Assembly: GCF_011761235.1 (NCBI RefSeq)
Contig: NZ_JAAOYW010000002.1
Location: forward strand, 62,001 to 126,000
Direction of reading: 5' to 3'
From: Frigoribacterium faeni
GTDB taxonomy: Bacteria; Actinomycetota; Actinomycetes; Actinomycetales; Microbacteriaceae
DNA: 64,000 nt
Below the pieces are notes generated by a model, which worked only from the letters and a program-made list of their open reading frames with translations, did no database searches and was not told where the DNA came from. Made by a program: the position numbers and the translations under genes. The first letter of the stretch is position 1. Each line of letters opens with the position of its first letter. Below, piece by piece: positions 1 through 7,421 of the stretch.

Positions 1-351
1 TGACCATCAGCAGCGCGACCGCGAGCTCGGCGACCGAGCGGCTGTTCGCGGCAGGGGTCGTCGTCACCTCGACGCCGAGCTCGGCCGCCGCGGCCACGTC
101 GACCGTGTCGAGCCCGACGCCGTGCCGGGCCACGATGCGCAGGCGCGGGGCCTCGCGCATCATCGCCCCGTCGACGCGGGCGGTGCGCAGCAGGACGCCC
201 TGCACCTCCGGGGCGACGTCGGCCCAGGAGGCGGCGGTCGCGCCCCAGCCGAGGCGCACGTCGGCCCACTCCGCCAGGGAGACGACGACCGCGTCGTCGA
301 TCCGCCCCGGCACCCAGACGACGGGGCGGGTGCCCGCGCCGTCGTCAGCCA
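1..351 (-). CDS. D-2-hydroxyacid dehydrogenase, N-terminal part (runs off left edge)
   Basis: Partial gene: 117 codons are visible and the 3' end lies outside the window. They match the substrate-binding half of D-isomer-specific 2-hydroxyacid dehydrogenases (phosphoglycerate dehydrogenase-like), cytosolic NAD(P) enzymes that interconvert 2-oxo acids and D-2-hydroxy acids. The visible signature is LRIVARHGVGLDTVD (residues 71-85), followed by ELGVEV and NSRSVAELAV at the hinge to the Rossmann domain. The NAD motif and the catalytic Arg/Glu/His are cut off, so activity cannot be judged. The GTG start was chosen because it overlaps the stop of the upstream RraA-like gene (GTGGCTGA), which implies translational coupling. 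The gene is third in an IclR-RraA-dehydrogenase operon. Substrate unknown. Confidence 0.8.
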
Positions 352-1010
352 CGCGGGACCAGCCGCCGGTTCGCCTCGCGCCGCTCGCCCTCGCCGCGCA
401 GCAGCTCGTGCGTGGCCGCGACGACCTCGTCGACGCGCGCGGCGGGCACGATCGCCACGCCGTCGTCGTCGCCCACCACCCAGTCGCCGGGCGCGACCGC
501 GACCCCGCCGACGGCCACGGTCTCGCCGAGGCGGAACGGGCCCGTCTTCCACGGGCCGGCGGGCGTCACGGCCCGGGCGAAGACGGGCACGCCGACCCGC
601 TCGAGCTCGACGACGTCGCGCGCCGCCGCGTCGAGGACGATGCCCGCGACGCCGAGCGCGAGGGCCTTCTCGGCCACGAGCTCGCCGATCAGCGCCCGGG
701 TCTCGTCGCCGCCGCCGGAGACGACGAGCACCTCGCCCCGGCGGATCCGCTCGAACGCGGCGTGCAGGCCGGCGTTGTCGCCGGGCCGCGTCCACACGGT
801 GAAGGCCGGGCCCGAGACGGCGGCCCCGCGCCACAGGGGGCGGATGCCGTCGGCGACGCCGAAGCGCTCCATCGCGTCGGAGATCGTCGCGACGGGCAGC
901 TCGCCGGCGGCAGGCCGGGCCGGGGCCACCTCGTCGGGTCGTCCGCGGTCGGGCTGCTGGGGGTCGGGCTGCTGCTGGTCGGGCTGCTGGGAGTGGTCGG
1001 GCTGGGGCAT
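345..1010 (-). CDS. RraA-fold protein (aldolase / oxaloacetate decarboxylase type)
   Basis: 221 residues. After a Q/P-rich linker of about 35 residues with QPDQQQPDPQQPD repeats comes a complete RraA-fold domain: TISDAMERFGV, then GGGDETRALIGELVA, then GIVLDAAARDVVEL, then GDWVVGDDDGVAIVP. The ARD stretch carries the Arg-Asp pair used for substrate and divalent metal in 4-hydroxy-4-methyl-2-oxoglutarate aldolases. Enzymes of this fold often also decarboxylate oxaloacetate; other members only bind RNase E. The metabolic neighbours favour an enzyme. ATG 1010 has AGGAG 6 nt upstream. It follows the IclR gene by 59 nt and overlaps the dehydrogenase start, so the three form one operon. The precise reaction is not visible from sequence. 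Confidence 0.8.
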   Translation of the reverse strand: MPQPDHSQQPDQQQPDPQQPDRGRPDEVAPARPAAGELPVATISDAMERFGVADGIRPLWRGAAVSGPAFTVWTRPGDNAGLHAAFERIRRGEVLVVSGGGDETRALIGELVAEKALALGVAGIVLDAAARDVVELERVGVPVFARAVTPAGPWKTGPFRLGETVAVGGVAVAPGDWVVGDDDGVAIVPAARVDEVVAATHELLRGEGERREANRRLVPRG

Positions 1011-1069
1011 CGTCGCTCCTGTCGATCGGGGTGGCAGCCCGCGGCGACGTCGCCCGGGCCGGGGCGGTG

Positions 1070-1882
1070 TCAGTCGAGGGCGGGCGGCAGCCCGGTGCGG
1101 GCGACGTCCGAGGAGGCGGCCTGCAGCGCCCCGAGGAACCTCGCGGTCGCCTCGTCGGTGAACCGGCTGGTGGGCCCGCCGAGCGCGAGCGCCACGGGCT
1201 GCCCGCCGTCGCGACCGGGGACCGGGACCGCCATGCCGCTGTTGCCGGGCTCGCGGACCCCGTGCGACAGCGACCAGCCGTCGGCCCGGGCCTGCTCGAC
1301 GCGCGCGAGCACCGCCTCCTCGTCGACCGGCGCCGGCGGGGGCACGGCTGCCGCGGCGGCGCCCGCCGAGGTGCGGGCCGCCGCGACGGAGGCGGCGACG
1401 GCCGCCAGCTCGTCGGGCAGCGCGTGCGGCTCGACGGCGGCGAGCAGCACCATGCCGGCCGCGCCCATCCACAGCGGCAGCTCGTCGCCGACCTGCACGA
1501 CGTGCCGCAGCGAGTGCGGGCTGGGCGACTGGGCGACGACGACGCGGGTCGTGCCGCTGCGCACGTAGAGGCTGACGGTCTCGCCCGTCTCCGCCGCGAG
1601 CGCGGCCATGCGGGACGCGGTGGCGGTCGGGACGGTCCAGGCGGCGGCGGCGAAGGCGCCCCACCGGATGAGGCGCGTTCCGACGGCGACCCGGCCGTCG
1701 CCGACGTGCTGCAGCATCCGCTCGGCGACGAGCGTGTCGACGAGGCGCAGCACGGTCGTGCGCGGCAGGGCGACGGCCCGGACGAGGTCGCTGACCGTCA
1801 GGGTGCTGCGCTCGGGCGTGAACGCCTGCAGCACGTCGAGCGCGCGGCTGACGGCGCGCACCCCGCTCGCTTCCGTGGCCAT
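1070..1882 (-). CDS. IclR-family transcriptional regulator
   Basis: 270 residues. The N-terminus has the winged helix-turn-helix of IclR regulators (VSRALDVLQAF, TVSDLVRAVALPRTTVLRLVDTL, residues about 10-60). The ligand-binding domain follows (ETGETVSLYVRSG, LPLWMGAAG, PGNSGMAVPVPG). These are cytosolic repressors or activators that usually sense small organic acids. The gene is divergent from tctC, so it probably controls both the transporter/CoA operon and its own operon with the RraA-like and dehydrogenase genes. ATG 1882 is preceded by GAGAGAGG. Between about residues 170 and 200 there is an Ala/Pro-rich insertion (TSAGAAAAAVPPPAP) inside the effector domain. The ligand is not known. Confidence 0.9.
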   Translation of the reverse strand: MATEASGVRAVSRALDVLQAFTPERSTLTVSDLVRAVALPRTTVLRLVDTLVAERMLQHVGDGRVAVGTRLIRWGAFAAAAWTVPTATASRMAALAAETGETVSLYVRSGTTRVVVAQSPSPHSLRHVVQVGDELPLWMGAAGMVLLAAVEPHALPDELAAVAASVAAARTSAGAAAAAVPPPAPVDEEAVLARVEQARADGWSLSHGVREPGNSGMAVPVPGRDGGQPVALALGGPTSRFTDEATARFLGALQAASSDVARTGLPPALD

Positions 1883-1932
1883 CGCCGACCTCTCTCTCGC
1901 GACCCGCGCCTCCGGCGTGGTGGACCGCCGCC

Positions 1933-1962
1933 TTGCACGATGTCTCGACGCGAAGCTACCAT
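1933..1962 (+). promoter_or_regulatory. Predicted promoter of the tct operon
   Basis: TTGCAC at 1933-1938 and TACCAT at 1957-1962, 18 bp apart, fit a housekeeping -35/-10 pair. Transcription would begin near 1969, giving a leader of about 50 nt before the GTG at 2021. It lies in the 138-bp divergent region shared with the IclR gene, where an IclR operator would be expected. I see no clear palindrome there. Confidence 0.45.
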
Positions 1963-2020
1963 CAGGCGGACACCGGCATCCACCTAGTGGGCGCCCGTCC
2001 GACGTCACAAGGGAGTGAAC

Positions 2021-3022
2021 GTGGTCAGATCGAACACCGAGACGCGACGCCGTCTGCTCGGGGGAGTCGGCATCGCCGTCACCGCCGCGCTCGTCGGCTT
2101 CGCCGCCGTCGACGCCGGCGACGGCACCGAGGGCGCCGACCCCCGGGCCAAGCTGACGGTGATGGCCCCGGCCGCGCCCGGCGGAGGCTGGGACCTCGCG
2201 GCCCGGGAGGCGCAGCAGGCGCTGCGGGCCGCCTCCATCGTCAACAACGTCCAGGTCGTCAACGTGCCCGGGGCGGGCGGCACCATCGGCCTGACCCAGT
2301 TCGCGGACTTCGAGCCCGACCCGACGAACCTCATGATGACCGGCACGGTCATGGAGGGCGCGATCACCGTGCAGGGCTCGAGCGTGAGCCTCGCGGACAC
2401 GACGCCGATCGCCAAGCTGGCCGAGGACTACGAGGTCTTCATCGTGCCGCAGGACTCGCCGTACGAGACGATCGACGACTTCGTCGCCGCCTGGCAGGAG
2501 GCGCCCCACAGCCACCCGATCGGCGGCGGCGGGCTGGGCGGCACCGACCACCTGCTGGCCGGGCTGCTCGCCCAGGAGGTCGGCGTCGACCCCGGCGAGA
2601 TCAACTACGTGTCGTACCCGGGCGGCGGCGAGGTGCTCACCGCGCTGCTCTCGGGCACCGTCGAGATCGGCGTCAGCGGCTACAACGAGTTCAGCGACCA
2701 GATCGAGGCCGGCAACCTGCGCGCCCTCGCCCTCTCGGCCGAGGAGCCCGTCGACGGCATCGACGCCCCCACGTTCATCGAGCAGGGCATCGACGTGAAC
2801 CTGCCGAACTGGCGCGGCATCGTCGCGCCGGCCGACATCACCGACGACCAGCGGGACGAGCTCGTCGCGATCATCGACGAGATGGTCGCCTCGGACGAGT
2901 GGCAGGACACCCTGCGCCGCAACTCGTGGGAGCCCGCGGTGGTGACCGGCGACGACTTCGCCGAGTTCATCGTCGAGGACCAGGCGCGCGTCGACGCGAT
3001 CATCGAGGAGCTGGGCCTGTGA
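2021..3022 (+). CDS. tctC: Tripartite tricarboxylate transporter, substrate-binding protein TctC
   Basis: 333 residues. It is the extracytoplasmic receptor that hands a carboxylate to the TctAB membrane complex. The N-terminus is an export signal with a basic TRRRLLGG stretch and a hydrophobic run ([13 protein letters not shown]). There is no lipobox cysteine, unlike many Gram-positive receptors. The mature part has the Bug/TctC hallmarks: [35 protein letters not shown] and [14 protein letters not shown], which form the two carboxylate-binding loops. GTG 2021 was preferred over GTG 2015 because AAGGGAG (2009-2015) is then 5 nt upstream rather than overlapping the start. The stop overlaps the tctB start (GTGA). 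The ligand cannot be read from sequence; citrate-like tricarboxylates are the family norm. Confidence 0.9.
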   Translation: MVRSNTETRRRLLGGVGIAVTAALVGFAAVDAGDGTEGADPRAKLTVMAPAAPGGGWDLAAREAQQALRAASIVNNVQVVNVPGAGGTIGLTQFADFEPDPTNLMMTGTVMEGAITVQGSSVSLADTTPIAKLAEDYEVFIVPQDSPYETIDDFVAAWQEAPHSHPIGGGGLGGTDHLLAGLLAQEVGVDPGEINYVSYPGGGEVLTALLSGTVEIGVSGYNEFSDQIEAGNLRALALSAEEPVDGIDAPTFIEQGIDVNLPNWRGIVAPADITDDQRDELVAIIDEMVASDEWQDTLRRNSWEPAVVTGDDFAEFIVEDQARVDAIIEELGL

Positions 3023-3618
3023 GCGGCGTCATCCGGACCGTCACGGTCACCCGTCGCGCCGTCGTCGTCGCCGACGGCTTCTGGCGCCGCCGCACCGGGC
3101 TGATCGTCCCGGCGCTCATGCTCGTCATCGGGATCGGCCTCGTGCTCGGCACCGTCGCCATGGAGGTGCCGGCCAACACGGCGTCGCCCGGGCCCCAGGT
3201 GTTCCCGGCGCTCGTCGCCGCCCTCGTGATCGTGCTCGCGGTGCTGCTCGCCGTCGACGTGCTGCGCAAGCCCGAGGCCGACGTGGTCGAGGTCGCCCAG
3301 CCCGCCGCCCCCGGCCAGCCCGACGACGAGCTCGTGCTCGACGACGAGGGCGAGCCGCAGCCCCTGCGGCCGACGAGCAACCACCGCGCCCTGCTCGGCG
3401 CGCTGCTCACCGTCGTCGTGTTCATCGCGGCGCTCACCCCGCTCGGCTGGCTGCTCTCGGGCGCCCTGCTGTTTTGGGGCGTCGCACGGGCCCTGGGCAG
3501 CCAGCGCCCCGTGTTCGACATCGTCCTCTCGCTCGCGATCTCGTCGATCGTGCAGCTCGCCTTCTCGGCCGGCCTCGGCCTCAACCTGCCTCCGGGCGTC
3601 CTGGGAGGGATCCTCTGA
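3019..3618 (+). CDS. tctB: Tripartite tricarboxylate transporter, small membrane subunit TctB
   Basis: 199 residues. It is the small, poorly conserved membrane subunit of the TTT carboxylate importer. Four hydrophobic segments are visible: TGLIVPALMLVIGIGLVLG, VFPALVAALVIVLAVLLAV, ALLGALLTVVVFIAALTPL and the C-terminal pair around LLSGALLFWGVA and FDIVLSLAISS. An acidic loop (PDDELVLDDEGEP) separates segments 2 and 3, as in other TctB proteins. GTG 3019 overlaps the tctC stop, and its own stop overlaps the tctA ATG (TGATG). The assignment rests on gene order and topology more than on motifs. Confidence 0.88.
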   Translation: MSGVIRTVTVTRRAVVVADGFWRRRTGLIVPALMLVIGIGLVLGTVAMEVPANTASPGPQVFPALVAALVIVLAVLLAVDVLRKPEADVVEVAQPAAPGQPDDELVLDDEGEPQPLRPTSNHRALLGALLTVVVFIAALTPLGWLLSGALLFWGVARALGSQRPVFDIVLSLAISSIVQLAFSAGLGLNLPPGVLGGIL

Positions 3619-5168
3619 TGGAGTCGCTCGCGAACCTCGGCGACGGCTTCGCCACCGTCCTCACGCCGATCAACATGCTCTGGGTGCTCATCGGCGCCGT
3701 CCTCGGCACCGCCGTGGGCGTGCTGCCGGGCCTCGGCTCCGCGATGGCCGTCGCGCTCCTCCTGCCGGTCACCTTCTCGCTCGACCCGATCGGCGCGTTC
3801 ATCATGTTCGCCGGCGTGCTCTTCGGCGGGCTGTTCGGCGACTCGATCTCGGGCATCCTCATGAACACGCCGGGCAACAGCACGGCCATCGCGGGCTCGA
3901 TCGAGGGCCACAAGATGGCCCTCAGCGGCCGGGCCGCGCAGGCGCTGGCCACCTCGGCCATCGGCGCGTTCATCGGCGGCATCATCGCGTCGATCCTCGT
4001 CGTGTTCTTCGCGCCGAGGCTCGCCGAGCTGGCCACGCTGTTCGGGCCGGCCGAGTACCTCGCCCTGGCCGTCTTCGCTTTCGTGGCGATCTCGGCGGTC
4101 GTCACCGACTCGGTGGTCCGCGGCCTCGCGGCCCTCGCCATCGGGCTCTCGATCTCGGTCGTCGGCATCGACGCGATCTCGGGCGCCTCGCGGTTCACCC
4201 TGGGCGTGCCCGAGCTCTTCGACGGCATCGACATCGTCGTCATCACGGTCGGCCTGCTCGCGCTCGGCGAGGTGTTCAGCGTCGCCGCCCGTCGCGGGTC
4301 GCGCGACGAGACGCAGCTGCTGCCGTCGACCGGCCGCCTCTGGCTCTCGCGTCGCGAGCTGCGCAAGGCCGCCCCCGCGTGGCTGCGCGGCACCGCCATC
4401 GGCATCCCGTTCGGCATCATCCCGGTCGGCGGCGCCGAGGTGCCGACGTTCCTCGCCTACGGCACCGAGCGGCGTCTCGCCGAGCGCGGCAAGGGCTCGA
4501 TGTTCGGCCGCGGCGCCATCCAGGGCGTCGCCGGTCCGGAGGCGGCGGGCAACGCGACCGCCGGCACCGCCATGGGCGCGCTGCTCGCGCTCGGCCTGCC
4601 GACGTCGGCCACCGCCGCGATCCTGCTGGCCGCGTTCCGCCAGTACGGCCTGCAGCCGGGGCCGCTGCTCTTCGACCGTGCGCCGGACCTCGTCTGGGCG
4701 CTGCTCGCGAGCTTCTTCGTCGGCATGGTCGTGCTGCTCATCCTCAACCTGCCGTTCGCGCCGCTCTGGGCGAAGCTGCTCAAGGTGCCCCGCCACTACC
4801 TCTACGCGGGCATCACCGTCTTCGCGATGCTGGGCGTCTACGCGACGAGCAGCAAGATCCTCGACCTCGTGCTCGTCACGGTGATCGGGCTGATCGGGTT
4901 CCTCATGCGGCGCTACGGCCTGCCGGTCGCGCCGATGCTGATCGCGATCATCCTCGGCCCGCTCGCCGAGACCGAGCTGCGCCGGGCCCTGCTCGTCAGC
5001 GAGGGCGACCCGGCGATCCTCGTCTCGAGCGGCATCTCGGTGACCCTCTACGTGGTGCTGCTCCTCGCCGTCGCGGGAGCCGCGGTCACGAAGATCCGCG
5101 CCCGGCGCCGGGCCGCCAGGCCGGCAGCCGCCGCCGTCCGAGACACCGAACAGAGAGAAGACGCGTGA
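3618..5168 (+). CDS. tctA: Tripartite tricarboxylate transporter, large membrane subunit TctA
   Basis: 516 residues, the usual size for TctA, the channel-forming subunit driven by the ion gradient. Family signatures are [18 protein letters not shown] near the N-terminus, [19 protein letters not shown] with the conserved PGN/S motif, [19 protein letters not shown] and [16 protein letters not shown], the two inverted-repeat substrate loops. About 10-12 membrane segments are evident. The C-terminus is a basic and alanine-rich tail. GGGAGG lies 9 nt before the ATG, which overlaps the tctB stop. Downstream the CoA-transferase starts on GTGA overlapping the tctA stop, so transport and activation are translationally coupled. 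Confidence 0.93.
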   Translation: MESLANLGDGFATVLTPINMLWVLIGAVLGTAVGVLPGLGSAMAVALLLPVTFSLDPIGAFIMFAGVLFGGLFGDSISGILMNTPGNSTAIAGSIEGHKMALSGRAAQALATSAIGAFIGGIIASILVVFFAPRLAELATLFGPAEYLALAVFAFVAISAVVTDSVVRGLAALAIGLSISVVGIDAISGASRFTLGVPELFDGIDIVVITVGLLALGEVFSVAARRGSRDETQLLPSTGRLWLSRRELRKAAPAWLRGTAIGIPFGIIPVGGAEVPTFLAYGTERRLAERGKGSMFGRGAIQGVAGPEAAGNATAGTAMGALLALGLPTSATAAILLAAFRQYGLQPGPLLFDRAPDLVWALLASFFVGMVVLLILNLPFAPLWAKLLKVPRHYLYAGITVFAMLGVYATSSKILDLVLVTVIGLIGFLMRRYGLPVAPMLIAIILGPLAETELRRALLVSEGDPAILVSSGISVTLYVVLLLAVAGAAVTKIRARRRAARPAAAAVRDTEQREDA

Positions 5169-6433
5169 CCGACGCCCCACCCCTGACCGCACCGCACGCC
5201 GCCGAGTCCCCGCTCGCCGCGCCCGGTCCGCGACCCCTCGACGGCGTGCGCGTGCTCGACATGACGAACGTGCTCGCCGGGCCCTACGCCGCCTACCAGC
5301 TGGCCCTGCTCGGTGCGGACGTGATCAAGGTCGAGACGCCGCAGGGAGGCGACCTGGCCCGACAGCTGGGCGCGTCCTCGGAGCTGAACGGGCGCCTCCT
5401 CGGCATCTCGTTCCTGGCGCAGAACGCGCAGAAGCGGTCGCTCACGGTCGACCTGAAGACCGAGGGAGGCGCGGAGGTGCTCCGCAGGGCGGTCGCCGAG
5501 GCGGACGTGCTGCTCGAGAATTTCCGGCCCGGCGTGCTCGAGCGGCTCGGCTTCGGCTGGGACACGCTGCGGGCCATCAACCCGCGTCTCGTGTACGCCG
5601 CGATCTCGGGCTTCGGGCAGACCGGGCCGCTGCGGTCGAAGCCCGCCTACGACCAGATCATCCAGGGCAGCTCGGGGATGATGAGCGTCACCGGCACCCC
5701 CGACACCGCGCCGCTGCGCGCGGGCTACCCGATCGCCGACACGCTCGGCGGGCTCGCGGCGGCCTTCGCCATCTCGTCGGCGTTGCTCGGCCGCGAGCGC
5801 ACCGGCGTCGGCTCGGTCATCGACGTGTCGATGCTCGAGACCGCCGCGACCGCGATGGGCTGGGTCGTCTCGAACCACCTCGTCGCCGGCACCGAGCCGC
5901 GTGCCCTCGGCAACGACAACGGCACCGCCGCGCCGTCGGGCACCTTCGCGACCGGCGACGGCGCCCTCAACATCGCCGCCAACAAGCAGGAGCAGTTCGA
6001 GCTGCTCTGCGGCGTCGTCGGCCGGCCCGACCTCGTCGCCGACCCGCGCTTCGCCGAGCGGGAGGCGCGCAAGGCCCACCGGGCCGCGCTCACCGTCGAG
6101 CTGGAGGCCGCGCTGGCGTCGCGGCCGGCGCTCGCGTGGGAGGCCGTGCTCAGCGACGCCGGGGTGCCCGCCGCGGCCGTGCTCACCGTCGCCGAGATGC
6201 TCGACAGCCCGCAGGTGCGCGACCGCGGCCTAGTGCACGAGCTGCCGTTCCCCGGCGGAGCCGCGGGCGACGACCCCCTGCGGGTGATGGGGCACGGCAT
6301 CCGCATCGACGGCGTGCCCGGCACGCCCACCGTGTCGCCGCCGCTGCTGGGCGAGCACACCGACGAGGTGCTCGCCGAGCTCGGCTACGACGCCGACGAG
6401 ATCCGGGAGCTGCACGAGGGAGGTGCGGTGTGA
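5165..6433 (+). CDS. CaiB/BaiF class III CoA-transferase
   Basis: 422 residues, typical for family III CoA-transferases, which move CoA between acyl-CoA and a free carboxylate in the cytosol. Domain marks in order: LDGVRVLDMTNVLAGPYAAYQLALLGADVIKVE, RSLTVDLKTEGGAEVL, ADVLLENFRPGVLERLGFG, VYAAISGFGQTGPLRSKPAYD and IDVSMLETAA. The aspartate of the YDQIIQGSSG stretch is the family's predicted catalytic residue. GTG 5165 overlaps the tctA stop; its stop overlaps the next GTG. Placed between a carboxylate importer and a citryl-CoA-lyase-like protein, it probably makes the CoA thioester of the imported acid. The CoA donor (acetyl-, succinyl- or other CoA) cannot be inferred. Confidence 0.9.
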   Translation: MTDAPPLTAPHAAESPLAAPGPRPLDGVRVLDMTNVLAGPYAAYQLALLGADVIKVETPQGGDLARQLGASSELNGRLLGISFLAQNAQKRSLTVDLKTEGGAEVLRRAVAEADVLLENFRPGVLERLGFGWDTLRAINPRLVYAAISGFGQTGPLRSKPAYDQIIQGSSGMMSVTGTPDTAPLRAGYPIADTLGGLAAAFAISSALLGRERTGVGSVIDVSMLETAATAMGWVVSNHLVAGTEPRALGNDNGTAAPSGTFATGDGALNIAANKQEQFELLCGVVGRPDLVADPRFAEREARKAHRAALTVELEAALASRPALAWEAVLSDAGVPAAAVLTVAEMLDSPQVRDRGLVHELPFPGGAAGDDPLRVMGHGIRIDGVPGTPTVSPPLLGEHTDEVLAELGYDADEIRELHEGGAV

Positions 6434-7326
6434 GCGCGCAGGACGCGGGCTCGGCGTCGCTCGAGGAGCAGCTCGCCGCCGCCCGGGCCGAGAACGCCCG
6501 GCTCGAGTCGCGCCTGGCGTCGACGACCGCGTGGTGGTCGACCGCGATCACCAAGATCGAGCCCGGGGTCATCGAGCTGCGGGGCTACCCCGTGCAGCAG
6601 CTGATCGGCACCGTCGACTTCATCAGCACCGTGTGGCTGATGACCCGGGGCGAGCTGCCGTCCCGGCAGCAGGCCGCCCTGCTCGAGGCCGCGCTCGTCG
6701 CCAGCGTCGACCACGGGCCCCAGGCGCCGTCGATCGCGAGCGCCCGCATGGCGGCGACCTGCGGCGTCGGCCTCAACTCGGCGATCGCCAACGGCGTGGC
6801 CGTGCTCGGCGACACCCACGGAGGCGCGGGCCAGCAGTGCGTCGCCCTGCTGGACGAGATGGTCGCTGCGCACGACCTCGGCGGGCCCGAGGGGCAGGGC
6901 GCCGGGCGTCCTCTGGACGAGCTCGCCGCCTCCCTCGTGGCCGACCACAAGGCGCGCGGCGCCTTCGTGCCGGGCTTCGGGCACCGGTTCCACCCGCGCG
7001 ACCCACGACGCGACCCGCTGCTCGCGCTCGTCGAGCGCGCCCGCGACGAGGGCGTCGTGGCCGGCCGGCACCTCGCGGCGGCGCTCGCGATCGAGGCCGA
7101 GCTGGCGGCGAAGGACGTGCCGATGAACATCGACGGCGTCTCGGCCGTCGTCTACGGCGAGCTCGGCATCGAGCCCGAGCTGGCGCGGGGGCTCTTCGTG
7201 CTGTCGCGGTCGGTCGGCATCCTCGCGCACGCGTGGGAGGAGTCCCGCTCGGGCCAGCGCATCAAGGGCCCGCTGCCGAAGGGGTTCCTCGCGGACTACA
7301 CGGGCCCGCCCACGCGCGACGTCTGA
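6430..7326 (+). CDS. Citrate-synthase-fold protein, probable citryl-CoA lyase
   Basis: 298 residues, about two thirds the length of classical citrate synthase and close to short citryl-CoA lyases. The three catalytic regions are present: first histidine in LGDTHGGAGQQC, second in GFGHRFHPRDPRRDP, and the aspartate in MNIDGVSAVVYGELG. The C-terminal AHAWEESRSGQRIKGPLPKGF contributes the carboxylate-binding Arg. An N-terminal coiled segment (LEEQLAAARAENARLESRLA) precedes the core. As last gene after tctCBA and a CoA-transferase it likely cleaves a citryl-CoA-type thioester to acetyl-CoA (or a homologue) and a 2-oxo acid. A small synthase working the other way cannot be excluded. GTG 6430 overlaps the previous stop. 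Confidence 0.8.
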   Translation: MSAQDAGSASLEEQLAAARAENARLESRLASTTAWWSTAITKIEPGVIELRGYPVQQLIGTVDFISTVWLMTRGELPSRQQAALLEAALVASVDHGPQAPSIASARMAATCGVGLNSAIANGVAVLGDTHGGAGQQCVALLDEMVAAHDLGGPEGQGAGRPLDELAASLVADHKARGAFVPGFGHRFHPRDPRRDPLLALVERARDEGVVAGRHLAAALAIEAELAAKDVPMNIDGVSAVVYGELGIEPELARGLFVLSRSVGILAHAWEESRSGQRIKGPLPKGFLADYTGPPTRDV

Positions 7327-7327
7327 A

Positions 7328-7344
7328 CCGGGCCCCTGGCCCGG
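7328..7344 (+). terminator. Hairpin after the citryl-CoA lyase gene
   Basis: CCGGGCC and GGCCCGG arms (7 bp, 3-nt loop) begin 2 nt after the stop codon. There is no U-tract, as is usual for actinobacterial terminators. It closes the tct operon. Confidence 0.55.
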
Positions 7345-7347
7345 GGC

Positions 7348-7415
7348 GGGCGCCGAGTGGTCAGGAACGGTCTCCCGAGGCCCGGGGAAGGACCGTCGCC
7401 GACCACTCGGCGCCC
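7348..7415. repeat. Intergenic inverted repeat, GAGTGGTC family, copy 1
   Basis: Perfect 15-bp outer arms, GGGCGCCGAGTGGTC (7348-7362) and GACCACTCGGCGCCC (7401-7415). Inner complementary parts are ACGGTC/GACCGT and TCCC/GGGA. It sits between the convergent lyase and jetC genes. A second copy with the same GAGTGGTC...GACCACTC core is at 55102-55161. It may act as a bidirectional terminator or be a mobile repeat. Confidence 0.8.
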
Positions 7416-7421
7416 GGCAGG

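Noticed and set aside
345-1010. RraA-fold protein as RNase E inhibitor
   Set aside because: Context is carboxylate metabolism, and the fold is shared with metal-dependent aldolases that keep the Arg-Asp pair seen here.
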